From: JAGXKT01 sp964531695
GTDB taxonomy: Bacteria; Planctomycetota; Phycisphaerae; SM23-33
DNA: 64,000 nucleotides
NCBI GenBank assembly: GCA_964531695.1
Contig: CAZHEH010000008.1
Location: 1 to 64,000 of the forward strand
Reading direction: 5' to 3'
Numbering within the stretch: position 1 is the first letter of the stretch; each line of letters starts with the position of its first letter. Made by a program: the position numbers and the translations under genes. Below, one piece after another: positions 27,933-36,891 of this stretch. The notes below the pieces were generated by a model, which worked only from the letters and a program-made list of their open reading frames with translations, ran no database searches and was not told where the DNA came from.

Positions 27933-29921
27933 CTACTGGCGGCCTTCGATGAGCGCGTCGACGATGCTCGGATCAGCCAACGTCGAGGTGTCGCCCAGCG
28001 TGCTCTTGTCCGTCACGCCCTCGGCGATCTTGCGGAGGATTCGCCGCATGATCTTGCCCGAGCGGGTCTTCGGCAGCGCGGGGGCGAACTGAAGCTTGTC
28101 CGGCGTGGCGATCGGGCCGATCTCCTTGCGAACGTGCTTGATCAGCTCGCCCTTCAGCTCCTCGCTCGGGTCGACGCCGTCCACGGTGGTGACGTAGGCG
28201 TAGAGACCCTGGCCCTTCACGTCGTGCGGCATCGGCGCGACGGCCGCCTCGGCGACCTTTGCATGGCTGACCAGGGCGCTCTCCACCTCGGCCGTGCCGA
28301 TGCGGTGCCCGGAGACGTTCACCACGTCGTCGATCCGTCCGAGCAGCCAGTAATCGCCGTCCTTGTCCACACGGCAGCCGTCGCCGGTGAAGTACAGGTC
28401 GTTGTACATCGTGAAGTACGTGTCGATGAACCGGTCGTGGTCGCCCCAGGTCGTGCGGAGCATTCCCGGCCACGGCTTCTTGATGCACAGCTTGCCGCCC
28501 TCGCCCAGCTCGCACTCGCTGCCGTCCTCGCGGAGTACGACCGGCTCGACGCCGAAGAACGGCCGATTGGCGCTGCCGGGCTTGAGCGTGTGGGCGCCGG
28601 GCAGCGGGGTGATCATGAACCCGCCGGTCTCCGTCTGCCACCACGTGTCGACAATCGGGCAGCGGCCGCGGCCGACGTTCTCGTGATACCACATCCACGC
28701 CTCGGGGTTGATCGGCTCGCCGACCGAGCCGAGGATCTTCAAGCTCGACAGGTCATACTTGGCCGGCCACTCGTCGCCCTGGCGGATCAGCGCTCGGATC
28801 GCGGTCGGGGCGGTGTAGAACTGGGTGACCTGGAACTTGTCGATCACCTGCCAGTAGCGGCCGGGGTCGGGGTACATCGGCGTGGACTCGAACATCACGC
28901 TCGTGGCGCCGTTGGTCAGTGGGCCGTACACGATGTAGCTGTGGCCGGTGACCCAGCCGATGTCCGCGGCGCAGAACCAGATATCCTCGTCGTGGTAGTC
29001 GAAGGCGTACTTGTGCGTCATGGCGGTCCACACGAGGTAGCCGCCGGTCGTGTGCACGACGCCCTTGGGCTTGCCGGTCGAGCCGGACGTGTAGAGGATG
29101 AACAGCGGATCCTCGGCGTCCATCACCTCCGGCTCGCAGTCGGCCGACGCGTCCGCCATGGCCTCTTCGTACTTCACGTCGCGCCCGTCGACCATCGGGC
29201 ACTCCTCATCGTTCCGCCTCACGACCACGACCTTCTCGATGGTCGGGGTCTGCTCCAGCGCTTCGTCCGAGATCTTCTTGAGCGGGATGCTCTTGCCGGC
29301 CCGCTTGGATACGTTGGCGGTGATGAGGATCTTGCAGTCCGAGTCATTGATGCGGTCGCGCAGGGCGTCCGCGCTGAAGCCGCCGAAGACGATCGAGTGA
29401 ATCGCGCCGATCCGGGCGCAGGCCATCATCACGATCGGCAGCTCCGGCACCATGCCCAGGTAGATGCAGACGCGGTCGCCCTTGGTCACACCCATGGACT
29501 TCAGCACGTTGGCGAACTTGCAGACCTCGCCGTGCAGTTCCTTGTACGAGAGCTTCTTGTCCTCGTCCGGCTCGTCGCCCTGCCAAAGCAACGCGGTCTT
29601 GTTCTCCCGATCCGTGCCGAGGTGGCGGTCGAGGCAGTTGACCGTAACGTTGAGCTGGCCGTCCTCGAACCACGTGTGCGAGACATTCCGTCCCTGGGTG
29701 TCCCACTCGTACCGGCAGACCTGCGTCGGCTCCTTGGACCAGGTCACCAACTCCTTGGCCTGCTCCAGCCAGAAGCCGTCCGGGTCACTGATGGAGCGGT
29801 CGTAAATCTCCTTGTACTGCTCAAACGAGCTGAACCACGCCCGCTTCTGAAGCTCCGCCGGAGGCGGGAAGGTACGGGACTCGCTCATGAAAGAGTCGAT
29901 GCCTTTGTGGTTTTCTGCCAT
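27933..29921 (-). CDS. acs: Acetyl-CoA synthetase (AMP-forming)
   Basis: Acs activates acetate to acetyl-CoA through acetyl-AMP. The 662-aa protein shows the ANL-family P-loop YTSGSTGKPKG, DTWWQTETG, and the C-terminal PKTRSGKIMRR with the Lys that is the known target of inhibitory acetylation. Length fits the family (about 650). AAAGGA precedes ATG 29921; ATG 29888 is an alternative. A promoter at 30163-30191 gives a leader of about 235 bases. The gene is divergent from an isochorismatase-fold hydrolase, deacetylase and ADP-forming synthetase cluster. Confidence 0.96.
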   Translation of the reverse strand: MAENHKGIDSFMSESRTFPPPAELQKRAWFSSFEQYKEIYDRSISDPDGFWLEQAKELVTWSKEPTQVCRYEWDTQGRNVSHTWFEDGQLNVTVNCLDRHLGTDRENKTALLWQGDEPDEDKKLSYKELHGEVCKFANVLKSMGVTKGDRVCIYLGMVPELPIVMMACARIGAIHSIVFGGFSADALRDRINDSDCKILITANVSKRAGKSIPLKKISDEALEQTPTIEKVVVVRRNDEECPMVDGRDVKYEEAMADASADCEPEVMDAEDPLFILYTSGSTGKPKGVVHTTGGYLVWTAMTHKYAFDYHDEDIWFCAADIGWVTGHSYIVYGPLTNGATSVMFESTPMYPDPGRYWQVIDKFQVTQFYTAPTAIRALIRQGDEWPAKYDLSSLKILGSVGEPINPEAWMWYHENVGRGRCPIVDTWWQTETGGFMITPLPGAHTLKPGSANRPFFGVEPVVLREDGSECELGEGGKLCIKKPWPGMLRTTWGDHDRFIDTYFTMYNDLYFTGDGCRVDKDGDYWLLGRIDDVVNVSGHRIGTAEVESALVSHAKVAEAAVAPMPHDVKGQGLYAYVTTVDGVDPSEELKGELIKHVRKEIGPIATPDKLQFAPALPKTRSGKIMRRILRKIAEGVTDKSTLGDTSTLADPSIVDALIEGRQ

Positions 29922-30289
29922 GCTGCTACGGTCCTTTCTTGTCAAGGTCCTCTCGAAGCCGTACGCCCCCGGCCGGCCCGCCCGCGCCCCACGCGCAGCC
30001 CGCGCGGAACTCGGACGAGGACCGGTAGCCCACGGCCTCATACAACGGAAACACATCTGCGCTCTGCGGCGCAACGCAACGACGGATGTTCGGAGGCCGC
30101 GGCACGGCCTCTCATGCCCATTCGATGACACATGGAACCCGGCCATAGTGCCGGACGGGCGGATTATGTCAGCGGGACGGGGCGAAATCAACCTTTCCCC
30201 GGCCGGAACGCCGCTTTTGCCCGCCTGCCGCGAATGCTATGCTCGCCGCCGTCACGGTCCCCGCGGGACCCTCGGACAAGGGAGACAAG
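29922..30289. other. divergent regulatory region between acs and the isochorismatase gene
   Basis: These 368 bases hold the acs promoter and its long leader, and on the plus strand a weak TTGCCC-15-TATGCT candidate (30217-30243). No gene is seen. The acs leader shows no riboswitch I recognise. Confidence 0.45.
30163..30191 (-). promoter_or_regulatory. promoter for acs
   Basis: Minus-strand TTGATT (30191-30186), 17 bases and CATAAT (30168-30163). Confidence 0.55.
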
Positions 30290-30826
30290 ATGCTGGTTCC
30301 GGAAGACGGCGTCCTCGTCGTGGTGGACATCCAGGGCAAGCTCGCCTCGCTCATGCACGAGCGCGAGCGGTTGTATGACAACGTCAGGCGGCTCGTGCGC
30401 GGCTGTGCGGCGCTGGAGCTGCCGATCCTGTGGACCGAGCAGGTGCCCGAGAAGCTCGGGCCCACCGTGCCGGAGGTCGCCGAACTGCTGGCGGGCGAGC
30501 CGATCGCCAAGTCGAGCTTCAGCGGCTGGGGCGAGGGGCGATTTCGCGACGCGCTGGCACGGACGGGGCGAAGCCAAGTGCTCCTGGCCGGCATCGAGAG
30601 CCACATCTGCGTCTACCAGACCGCCCGAGACCTCGACCTCGCGGGGTTCCAGACTTACCTCGTCGCGGATGCCGTGTCCTCCCGCACGGCCGAGAACCGC
30701 CGGATCGGTCTCGAAGCCGGCCGTGCCGCCGGCGCCCGCATCACGAGCGTCGAGGCCGGGCTGTTCGAAATGCTCGGCTCGGCCGAGCATCCGGCGTTCC
30801 GGGAGATCGCCGGCATCGTCAAGTAG
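30290..30826 (+). CDS. Isochorismatase-family cysteine hydrolase
   Basis: The 178-aa protein has the Asp-Lys-Cys triad of the family: VVVDIQGKL (Asp about residue 13), AKSSFSG (Lys) and GIESHICVYQTA (Cys about residue 105). Family members hydrolyse isochorismate, nicotinamide or other amides; small single-domain proteins like this (YcaC/hydrolase type) cannot be assigned a substrate from sequence. AAGGGAG lies 5 bases before ATG 30290; the upstream ATG at 30239 has none. Confidence 0.88.
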   Translation: MLVPEDGVLVVVDIQGKLASLMHERERLYDNVRRLVRGCAALELPILWTEQVPEKLGPTVPEVAELLAGEPIAKSSFSGWGEGRFRDALARTGRSQVLLAGIESHICVYQTARDLDLAGFQTYLVADAVSSRTAENRRIGLEAGRAAGARITSVEAGLFEMLGSAEHPAFREIAGIVK

Positions 30827-30870
30827 TGCCGCCTGCCCGACGGCGGCCCTTGCTCCCCGGCCCCTTTCTC

Positions 30871-30899
30871 TTGCCGGGATTCCCGCTCCGCCCTACACT
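30871..30899 (+). promoter_or_regulatory. promoter for the deacetylase gene
   Basis: TTGCCG (30871-30876), 17 bases and TACACT (30894-30899), 33 bases before ATG 30932. Confidence 0.5.
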
Positions 30900-30931
30900 G
30901 GCGATGTCAGTTCCGAAGAAAGGCCTGGAGC

Positions 30932-32089
30932 ATGGATGTCGGTCGCAGCCCCGGCGAGCCGGGGAGCAAAACGGCACGGTTCGTCCACTCGCCGGCGCTC
31001 GATGCGTTCCATTACCCGCCGGAGTGCCCCTTCAAGACGGAGCGCGCCGGCATGACCGTCGAGCTGCTGCGGTCGATGGGACTGCTGTCGGACGAGGATC
31101 TGCTCGACTTCGAGCCCGCCTCGCGGGAGACGCTCGAGCGATTCCACACGCCGGCATACCTGGACATGCTCCTCAGCGCCCCGTCCGGCGACATGGGCAT
31201 CGAGGGCCTCCATATGGGCCTGGCCACGCCGGAAACGCCGGTGTTCCGCGGCATGTACGAGTACGGCGCACTGGCCTGCGGCGCCACGCTGGCGGCAGTG
31301 GACGCCGTCGCGGCCGGTTCAACGCAACGGGCCTTCAACCCCTCGGGCGGATACCACCACGCTTTGCCGTCCAAGGCGTCCGGGTTCTGCTACGTCAATG
31401 ACGTCGCGCTGGCCTGCCTCCGCCTGGCCGACGCGGGGCGCCGCGTGATGTTCCTCGATGTGGACGTGCACCACTGCGACGGCGTGCAGGACGCCGTCTA
31501 CGACCGCAACGACGTGCTCGTGCTGTCCTTCCACCAGACGGGCAAGACGCTGTTTCCCGGCACGGGCTTCGAGGATGAGACGGGCGTCGGCGACGGCGAG
31601 GGCTACACGGTCAACGTCCCCCTGCCGCCCGGAACCTACGACGAGGCCTACCTGCGGGCGTTTCGTGAGATCGCCCCGCCCGTCGCCGAGGCGTTCGACC
31701 CCGAGATCGTCATCCTGGAAGTCGGCATGGACTGCCTTTCCGGGGACCCGCTGGCGGGCATGAACCTGACCAACAACGCGTACGTGGACGTCGTCCGCGA
31801 GGTGCTGAGCTGGGGCAAGCCCGTGGCGGCGACCGGCGGCGGCGGATACCATCCTCGCAACACGGCCCGCGGATGGGCGCTGATGTGGTCGCTCCTGGCC
31901 GGTCGGGACACCGGTGAGTCGATGTCGTACGGACTGGGCGGCGTGATGCTGGAGAGCACCGACTGGCATGGCGGGCTGAGAGATCGAGCGATGGCCCCGA
32001 CCGCCCCGATGCGCTCGGCCGTGGATCAGGTCGTCGCGCAGACCATCGAGAAGGTCAAGAGCAACGTGTTCGCACACCACGGGCTGTAG
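30932..32089 (+). CDS. Histone deacetylase family protein (AcuC-like)
   Basis: The 385-aa zinc hydrolase has the full set of class I/II deacetylase residues. GGYHHALPSKASGFCYVND holds the His pair, FLDVDVHHCDGVQ the metal Asp/His, EVGMDCLSGDPLAG the second Asp, and GGGGYHP the transition-state Tyr. In Bacillus the homologue AcuC removes acetyl groups from Acs and so reactivates it. Here the gene lies one gene away from acs on the opposite strand and 9 bases before an ADP-forming acyl-CoA synthetase, so control of acetate activation by lysine deacetylation is a reasonable inference. Polyamine deacetylation is an alternative. Confidence 0.9.
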   Translation: MDVGRSPGEPGSKTARFVHSPALDAFHYPPECPFKTERAGMTVELLRSMGLLSDEDLLDFEPASRETLERFHTPAYLDMLLSAPSGDMGIEGLHMGLATPETPVFRGMYEYGALACGATLAAVDAVAAGSTQRAFNPSGGYHHALPSKASGFCYVNDVALACLRLADAGRRVMFLDVDVHHCDGVQDAVYDRNDVLVLSFHQTGKTLFPGTGFEDETGVGDGEGYTVNVPLPPGTYDEAYLRAFREIAPPVAEAFDPEIVILEVGMDCLSGDPLAGMNLTNNAYVDVVREVLSWGKPVAATGGGGYHPRNTARGWALMWSLLAGRDTGESMSYGLGGVMLESTDWHGGLRDRAMAPTAPMRSAVDQVVAQTIEKVKSNVFAHHGL

Positions 32090-32098
32090 GTCGACAGC

Positions 32099-34246
32099 AT
32101 GGCCGAGCCGCAGCAACAGCAGCAGAAGTCTAAGACCGGGGCCACGGGCCTGGACGCGTTCTTCGCTCCCCAAGTCGTGGCCGTGGTGGGCGCCTCGCGC
32201 ACGCCGGGGAAAGTCGGCCACGAGGTGATCGAAGGCCTGCTGACCGGCGGCTTCGAGGGGCGCATCCTGCCGATCAACCCCAAGGCCGAGGAGATCGAGG
32301 GGCTCCCTTGTCACCCCGACCTCCAGAGCGTCGACGTGGTGCCCGACCTCGTCGTTGTGACGCTGCCGGCCAAGGCCGTGCTGGACGTGGTGCGGCAGTG
32401 CAGCCGGCTGGGCATCAAGGCGATGATTATCATCTCCTCCGGCTTCAAGGAAAGCGGCCGGAAGGGCAAGGACCTGGAGCGGGCCGTCGTCCAGGAGGCC
32501 CGGCGGGCGAACATCCGCATCCTGGGCCCGAACTGCATCGGTCTGATGGTCCCCGAATGGAAGCTCAACGCCTCGTTCGGCGGGCAGTTACCCGCCCCCG
32601 GGCGGTTCGCGTACTTCTCGCAGTCGGGTTCGCTGCTGGCCGCGATGGTCGACCTCGGCCGGCGGGAGGGGCTCGGCTTCAGCAAGCTCCTGTCCATCGG
32701 CAACAAGGCGGACATCGACGAGGTCGAGGTCATCAAGGCCCTCGGGCGAGACGAGGCCACGCAGGTCATCGGCGGCTATCTGGAGACCATCGAGAACGGC
32801 GACGCCTTTGTCCGGGAGGCCGAGCGTGTCAGCCGCGAGAAGCCCATCCTCATCATGAAGGCGGGCGTCACCGGCGCGGGCGAACGGGCCGCCTCCAGCC
32901 ACACCGGCCGCCTGGCCGGCACGGAAATGGCCTACGAATGCATCTTCGAGCGGGCGGGCGTCGTGCGCTGTCAGTCCATCAAGGCGCAGTTCGACTACGC
33001 ACGGGCCTTCGCCACGCAGCCGCTGCCGGGCGGGCATGCCGCGGCCATCATCGCCAACGCCGGCGGAGCGGGCATCATGGCCGCCGACGCCATCGAGCGC
33101 GAGGGGCTGTCGCTGGCGGAGTTCGCCGCGGACACGACCCGGGCGCTCTCGGAGCGGCTGCCCGCCACGGCCAACATCCACAACCCGGTCGACATCCTCG
33201 GCGATGCCCTGGCCGACCGCTACGAGTTCGCGATCAACACTGTGCTCGACGACGAGGCCGTCCACAGCGCGGTCGTGCTGCTCAGCCCGCACGCGATGAC
33301 CGAGTGCGACGCCACCGCCGAGGCCGCCGCACGCGTCGCCCGCGAGAAGCCCGGCAAGCCGATCCTGGCGTGCTTCCTCGGCGCCAGCCGCGTCGAGAAG
33401 GCCAAGGAGATCCTCCGGGCCGCGGGCATCCCGGCCTACGACTCGCCCGAGTCGGCCGTGGCCGCGCTGGGCGCGATGGCCAAATACGCCCGCTGGCGCC
33501 GCCGCCCCAAGCGAGTGGTCAAGCTCTTCCCGGTCAACCGCCGCAAGGTCGAGACGATCATCCAGCGCCACCTGCGCCAGGGCATGGAGGATGTCGGCGA
33601 GGCCGACGCCCATGACATCCTGGAGGCCTACGGCTTCGTCGCCCCGCGCGGCCAGGTGGCCACCTCGAGCGAGCAGGCCGTCAACTTCGCCGAGCAGATC
33701 GGCTACCCCGTGGTCCTCAAGATCTGGTCGCCGGATATCATCCACAAGTCCGAGGTCGACGGCGTGAAGGTCGGCCTGACCAGCTCGCAGGAGGTCATGG
33801 ACGCCTTCGACCTGATGATGTACCGCATCCCGCGCAAGAGGCCCGACGCGGACATCATCGGCGTGCTCGTGCAGGAGATGTTCACCAGCGGGCAGGAGAT
33901 GGCCCTCGGGATGAACCGCGACCCGCGATTCGGTCCGCTGATGATGGTCGGCATGGGCGGCGTGATGGTCGAGGTTCTGCGGGACGTGGCGTTCTACCCC
34001 GCGCCCCTCACGGCCGAGGAGGCCAAGGAAATGCTCAGCCGCACGCGAACCCACCGCCTCCTCGAGCAGGCCCACGAGCGCGACGGCGTGGACTTCGACG
34101 CCATCGCCGAAGGGCTCCAGCGTCTCAGCCAGCTCGTGACCGAGTTCCCGCAGCTCCAGGAAGTGGACATCAACCCGTACCTCGTCGGCCCGCCGGGCAA
34201 GCCGCCCGTGGCCGTCGACGCACAAATGCGCGTGGCGGAGAAGTAG
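32099..34246 (+). CDS. ADP-forming acyl-CoA (acetyl-CoA) synthetase, fused alpha-beta
   Basis: This class interconverts acetyl-CoA, ADP and Pi with acetate, CoA and ATP. The 715-aa protein carries the CoA-binding alpha part (VVAVVGASRTPGKVG, LPINPKAEEIEG), a succinyl-CoA-ligase-like domain with the phospho-His candidate in ASSHTGRLAG, and a C-terminal ATP-grasp beta part (IGYPVVLKIWSPDIIHKSEVDG shortened here; key block LKIWSPDIIHKS). The N-terminus has a short Gln-rich tract (QQQQQ). It starts 9 bases after the deacetylase stop, so they form an operon. Direction in vivo (acetate production with ATP gain, or activation) is unknown. Confidence 0.9.
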   Translation: MAEPQQQQQKSKTGATGLDAFFAPQVVAVVGASRTPGKVGHEVIEGLLTGGFEGRILPINPKAEEIEGLPCHPDLQSVDVVPDLVVVTLPAKAVLDVVRQCSRLGIKAMIIISSGFKESGRKGKDLERAVVQEARRANIRILGPNCIGLMVPEWKLNASFGGQLPAPGRFAYFSQSGSLLAAMVDLGRREGLGFSKLLSIGNKADIDEVEVIKALGRDEATQVIGGYLETIENGDAFVREAERVSREKPILIMKAGVTGAGERAASSHTGRLAGTEMAYECIFERAGVVRCQSIKAQFDYARAFATQPLPGGHAAAIIANAGGAGIMAADAIEREGLSLAEFAADTTRALSERLPATANIHNPVDILGDALADRYEFAINTVLDDEAVHSAVVLLSPHAMTECDATAEAAARVAREKPGKPILACFLGASRVEKAKEILRAAGIPAYDSPESAVAALGAMAKYARWRRRPKRVVKLFPVNRRKVETIIQRHLRQGMEDVGEADAHDILEAYGFVAPRGQVATSSEQAVNFAEQIGYPVVLKIWSPDIIHKSEVDGVKVGLTSSQEVMDAFDLMMYRIPRKRPDADIIGVLVQEMFTSGQEMALGMNRDPRFGPLMMVGMGGVMVEVLRDVAFYPAPLTAEEAKEMLSRTRTHRLLEQAHERDGVDFDAIAEGLQRLSQLVTEFPQLQEVDINPYLVGPPGKPPVAVDAQMRVAEK

Positions 34247-34249
34247 AAA

Positions 34250-34845
34250 GGGCCGTCAGGGCCGTCTGTTTGCAGCCGCGGGCGAAGTCCCGAGAGAAGC
34301 GAAGGACGCAGTGGATGGGTTCGGCCGGGTTGCCGCCGAGGCAAGGCCCGGCAGGGCCGTCTGCCAGTAGCCACGGGCGAAGTCCCAAGCGAAGCGAGGG
34401 CCGCAGTCCGTGGATGGGTTCGGCCGGGTTGCCGCCGAGGCAAGGCCCGGCAGGGCCGTCTGCCAGTAGCCACGGGCGAAGTCCCAAGCGAAGCGAGGGC
34501 CGCAGNNNNNNNNNNNNNNNNNNNNNNNNNNNNNNNNNNNNNNNNNNNNNNNNNNNNNNNNNNNNNNNNNNNNNNNNNNNNNNNNNNNNNNNNNNNNNNN
34601 NNNNNCAAGCGAAGCGAAGGCCGCAGCCCGTGGATGGGTTCGGCCGGGTTGCCGCCGAGGTAAGGCCCGTCAGGGCCGTCTGCCAGTAGCCACGGGCAGA
34701 GTCCCAAGCGAAGCGAAGGCCGCAGCCCGTGGATGGGTTCGGCCGGGTTGCCGCCGAGGCAAGGCCCGGCAGGGCCGTCTGCCAGTAGCCACGGGCGAAG
34801 TCCCGAGCGAAGCGAGGGCCGCAGCCCGTGGATGAGTAGCGAATT
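34250..34845. repeat. 99-bp tandem repeat array
   Basis: At least five copies are visible, starting at 34257 (variant, 95 bp), 34352, 34451, 34671 and 34770; neighbouring full copies are exactly 99 bp apart. Each unit contains CAGGGCCGTCTG, an arm CCACGGGC and a matching arm GCCCGTGG (for example 34690-34697 with 34725-34732), with AAGCGAAGCGA between them, so each unit can form a hairpin. The assembly gap falls inside the array, so copy number is unknown. The period is a multiple of three, which keeps frames open on both strands, but I see no start signal or family match. Confidence 0.9.
34506..34605. other. 100-N assembly gap
   Basis: Exactly 100 Ns. The last 21 bases before the gap (34485-34505) match the first 21 after it (34606-34626) with one mismatch, so the real contigs may overlap by part of a repeat or be separated by further whole copies. 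The length of 100 is conventional, not measured. Confidence 0.97.
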
Positions 34846-34883
34846 GGAATCAGAGGCCCGTAGGGCCGATTGAGGGCTGGACG

Positions 34884-36752
34884 ATGTCAAACGAGACGTG
34901 GCAAGACCGTTACAAGGACAAGATCGCCACGGCCGCCGTGGCGATGAAGGAGATCCGCCCGGGCAACAGCATCTTCATAGGCACGGGCTGCGCCCAGCCG
35001 CAGCACTTGGTCAACGCCCTCGTCCGCCATTCGAACCATGTGTACGACGCCCACATCGTGCACCTGCTGACGATGGGCGAGGCCCCCTACGCCGAGGAGC
35101 AGTTCCGCGAGCGGTTCAAGATGAACAGCTTCTTCGTGGCCGACAACGTCCGCCACGCCCTGGCCCAGGGCGTCGGCGACTACACGCCGATCTTCCTGTC
35201 GGATATTCCCCGCGAGTTCGAGCACGGCCGCGTGCCGATCGACGTGGCGCTGATCTCCGTAACCCCGCCCGACGACAACGGGCTGTGCAGTTTGGGCGTC
35301 TCCGTGGACATCGTCAAATCCGCCACGGCCAACGCCAAGCTCGTCATTGCGCAGGTCAACTCCAACATGCCGCGGACGCTCGGCGACAGCTTCCTGCACG
35401 TCAACCAGATCGACGTGCTCGTCCCGCACGACGAGGACCTCGTCGAGGTTCCGCCCCGCGACCCGGACGACGTCCTCCGCCGCATCGGTCAGAACCTCGC
35501 CCGTCTGGTCGAGGACGGCAGCACGATCGAGTGCGGCATCGGGCGGATCCCGCAGGCACTGGCCGAGTTCCTACGCGACAAGAAGGACCTCGGCGTCCAC
35601 ACGGAAATGTTCAGCGACTGGATCATCGACCTCGTCGAGTGCGGGGCGATCACCTGCGCCAAGAAGACCATCAACCGCGGCAAGGTCGTCGCCAGCTTCT
35701 GCATGGGCTCGCGACGGCTGTACGAGTTCATCGACAACAACCCGTTCTTCGAGTTCCACCCCACCGAGTACGTCAACGACCCGTTCATCATCGCCCAGCA
35801 CGACAAGATGGTCGGCATCAACGTCGGCCTGGAGGTCGACTTGACCGGACAGGTCTGCTCGGATTCGCTCGGCTACCAGTTCTACAGCGGCATCGGCGGA
35901 CAGGTGGACTTCATCCGCGGCGCGGCCCGCAGCCGAGAGGGCAAGGCCATCATCGCACTGCCCTCGACCGCCCAGGGCGGCAAGGTCTCGCGGATCGTCA
36001 GCCACCTGACCGAGGGCGCGGGCGTCGTCACCACGCGCGGCGACGTGCACTACGTCGTTACCGAGTACGGCATCGCCTACCTGCACGGCAAGAGCATCCG
36101 CGAGCGCTGCCTCGAGCTGATCGACATCGCCCACCCGAAGTTCCGAAACGACCTCATCCAGGCCGCCAAGCAGCAGAGCTACCTGCACGAGGACCAGATC
36201 GAGCTGGCCTGGGACAAGGTCCGATACCCCGAGGAACTGGAGCGGGCCGAGACGCTGCGCGACGGGACGCAGATTTTCTTCCGGCCGGTCAAGCCGAGCG
36301 ACGAGCCGGCGCTTTCGGATATGCTCTACTCGCTCAGTCGCCAGTCGGTCCGAACGCGCTACTTCACCTCGACGATGGCCTTCCCCCACCGGGACGTGCA
36401 GAAGCTCACCAACATCGACTACCGGCACGATCTGGCGATCGTCGGCGTCGTGCCCGGCCTTGGCGAGGACCACATCGTCGCCATCGCCCAGTACTTCCTC
36501 GACCCGAAGACGCAGGCGGCCGAGGTCGCCTTCATCGTGCAGGACGAGTGGCAGCAGAAAGGCATGGGCACGTTCCTGATGGACTACCTCGCCCAGATCG
36601 CCCGAAAGCGCGGCGTCAAGCGCTTTTACGCTAAGGTTCTTCCTGAGAATCACGCCATGCTGGCCGTGTTCCACAACTCCGGCTTCCGCGTCAACACCGA
36701 GTTCGACGGCGAGGCATACAGCATCGAGTTCGATCTGACGGCCGAGGAGTAA
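34884..36752 (+). CDS. Acetyl-CoA hydrolase/transferase fused to GNAT acetyltransferase
   Basis: Residues 1-430 form a class I CoA-transferase/acetyl-CoA hydrolase (GTGCAQPQHLVNAL; the region GIGGQVDFIRGAARS near the CoA site). Residues 450-622 form a GNAT domain (FFRPVKPSDEPAL, VQDEWQQKGMGTFLMDYLAQ with the acetyl-CoA loop QxxGxG). The total is 622 aa, and this fusion is known in several bacteria. The enzyme half moves CoA between acetyl-CoA and other acids; the GNAT half could acetylate a protein, with Acs the obvious local candidate (inference). It is separated from the ADP-forming synthetase by the repeat array. GAGG lies upstream of ATG 34884. Confidence 0.9.
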   Translation: MSNETWQDRYKDKIATAAVAMKEIRPGNSIFIGTGCAQPQHLVNALVRHSNHVYDAHIVHLLTMGEAPYAEEQFRERFKMNSFFVADNVRHALAQGVGDYTPIFLSDIPREFEHGRVPIDVALISVTPPDDNGLCSLGVSVDIVKSATANAKLVIAQVNSNMPRTLGDSFLHVNQIDVLVPHDEDLVEVPPRDPDDVLRRIGQNLARLVEDGSTIECGIGRIPQALAEFLRDKKDLGVHTEMFSDWIIDLVECGAITCAKKTINRGKVVASFCMGSRRLYEFIDNNPFFEFHPTEYVNDPFIIAQHDKMVGINVGLEVDLTGQVCSDSLGYQFYSGIGGQVDFIRGAARSREGKAIIALPSTAQGGKVSRIVSHLTEGAGVVTTRGDVHYVVTEYGIAYLHGKSIRERCLELIDIAHPKFRNDLIQAAKQQSYLHEDQIELAWDKVRYPEELERAETLRDGTQIFFRPVKPSDEPALSDMLYSLSRQSVRTRYFTSTMAFPHRDVQKLTNIDYRHDLAIVGVVPGLGEDHIVAIAQYFLDPKTQAAEVAFIVQDEWQQKGMGTFLMDYLAQIARKRGVKRFYAKVLPENHAMLAVFHNSGFRVNTEFDGEAYSIEFDLTAEE

Positions 36753-36756
36753 TCCC

Positions 36757-36868
36757 CCTCGACGCGGAGAACACGGAGACACACTGGCTTCGACGTTCGG
36801 GGTTCGACGTTCGACGCAAAAGCGCATGCTGCTGCGCGGCGCGCTTGCTGAGAACTGATGGCTGATAG
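36757..36868. repeat. composite interspersed repeats after the CoA-transferase gene
   Basis: Three short units follow each other: GACGCGGAGAACACGGAGAC (36760-36779), a pair of TTCGACGTTCG units (36788-36817), and GCTGAGAACTGATGGCTGATAG (36847-36868). The first two recur in inverted order at 37735-37785. There is no coding signal. The region 36753-37185 holds no gene otherwise, apart from the parS-like site. Confidence 0.6.
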
Positions 36869-36875
36869 CTGCTGT

Positions 36876-36891
36876 TGTTCCACGTGGAACA
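36876..36891. other. parS-like centromere site
   Basis: TGTTCCACGTGGAACA is a perfect 16-bp palindrome and fits the published ParB-binding consensus TGTTNCACGTGNAACA. Only one copy is in the window and no parA/parB gene is present. Chromosomal parS sites usually cluster near the origin, and gyrB is 26 kb away; origin proximity is an inference. Confidence 0.6.

Noticed and set aside
26172..30128. A 1318-codon open frame on the plus strand, antisense to the OFA transporter and acs
   Set aside because: It lies wholly opposite two genes with clear family motifs, and is His/Arg/Gly-rich with no domain. Long antisense frames are expected in high-GC DNA.
34270..34890. Open frames on both strands through the 99-bp array, suggesting a repeat protein
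   Set aside because: Frames stay open only because the period is a multiple of three; there is no start signal, no protein family and they cross the N gap.
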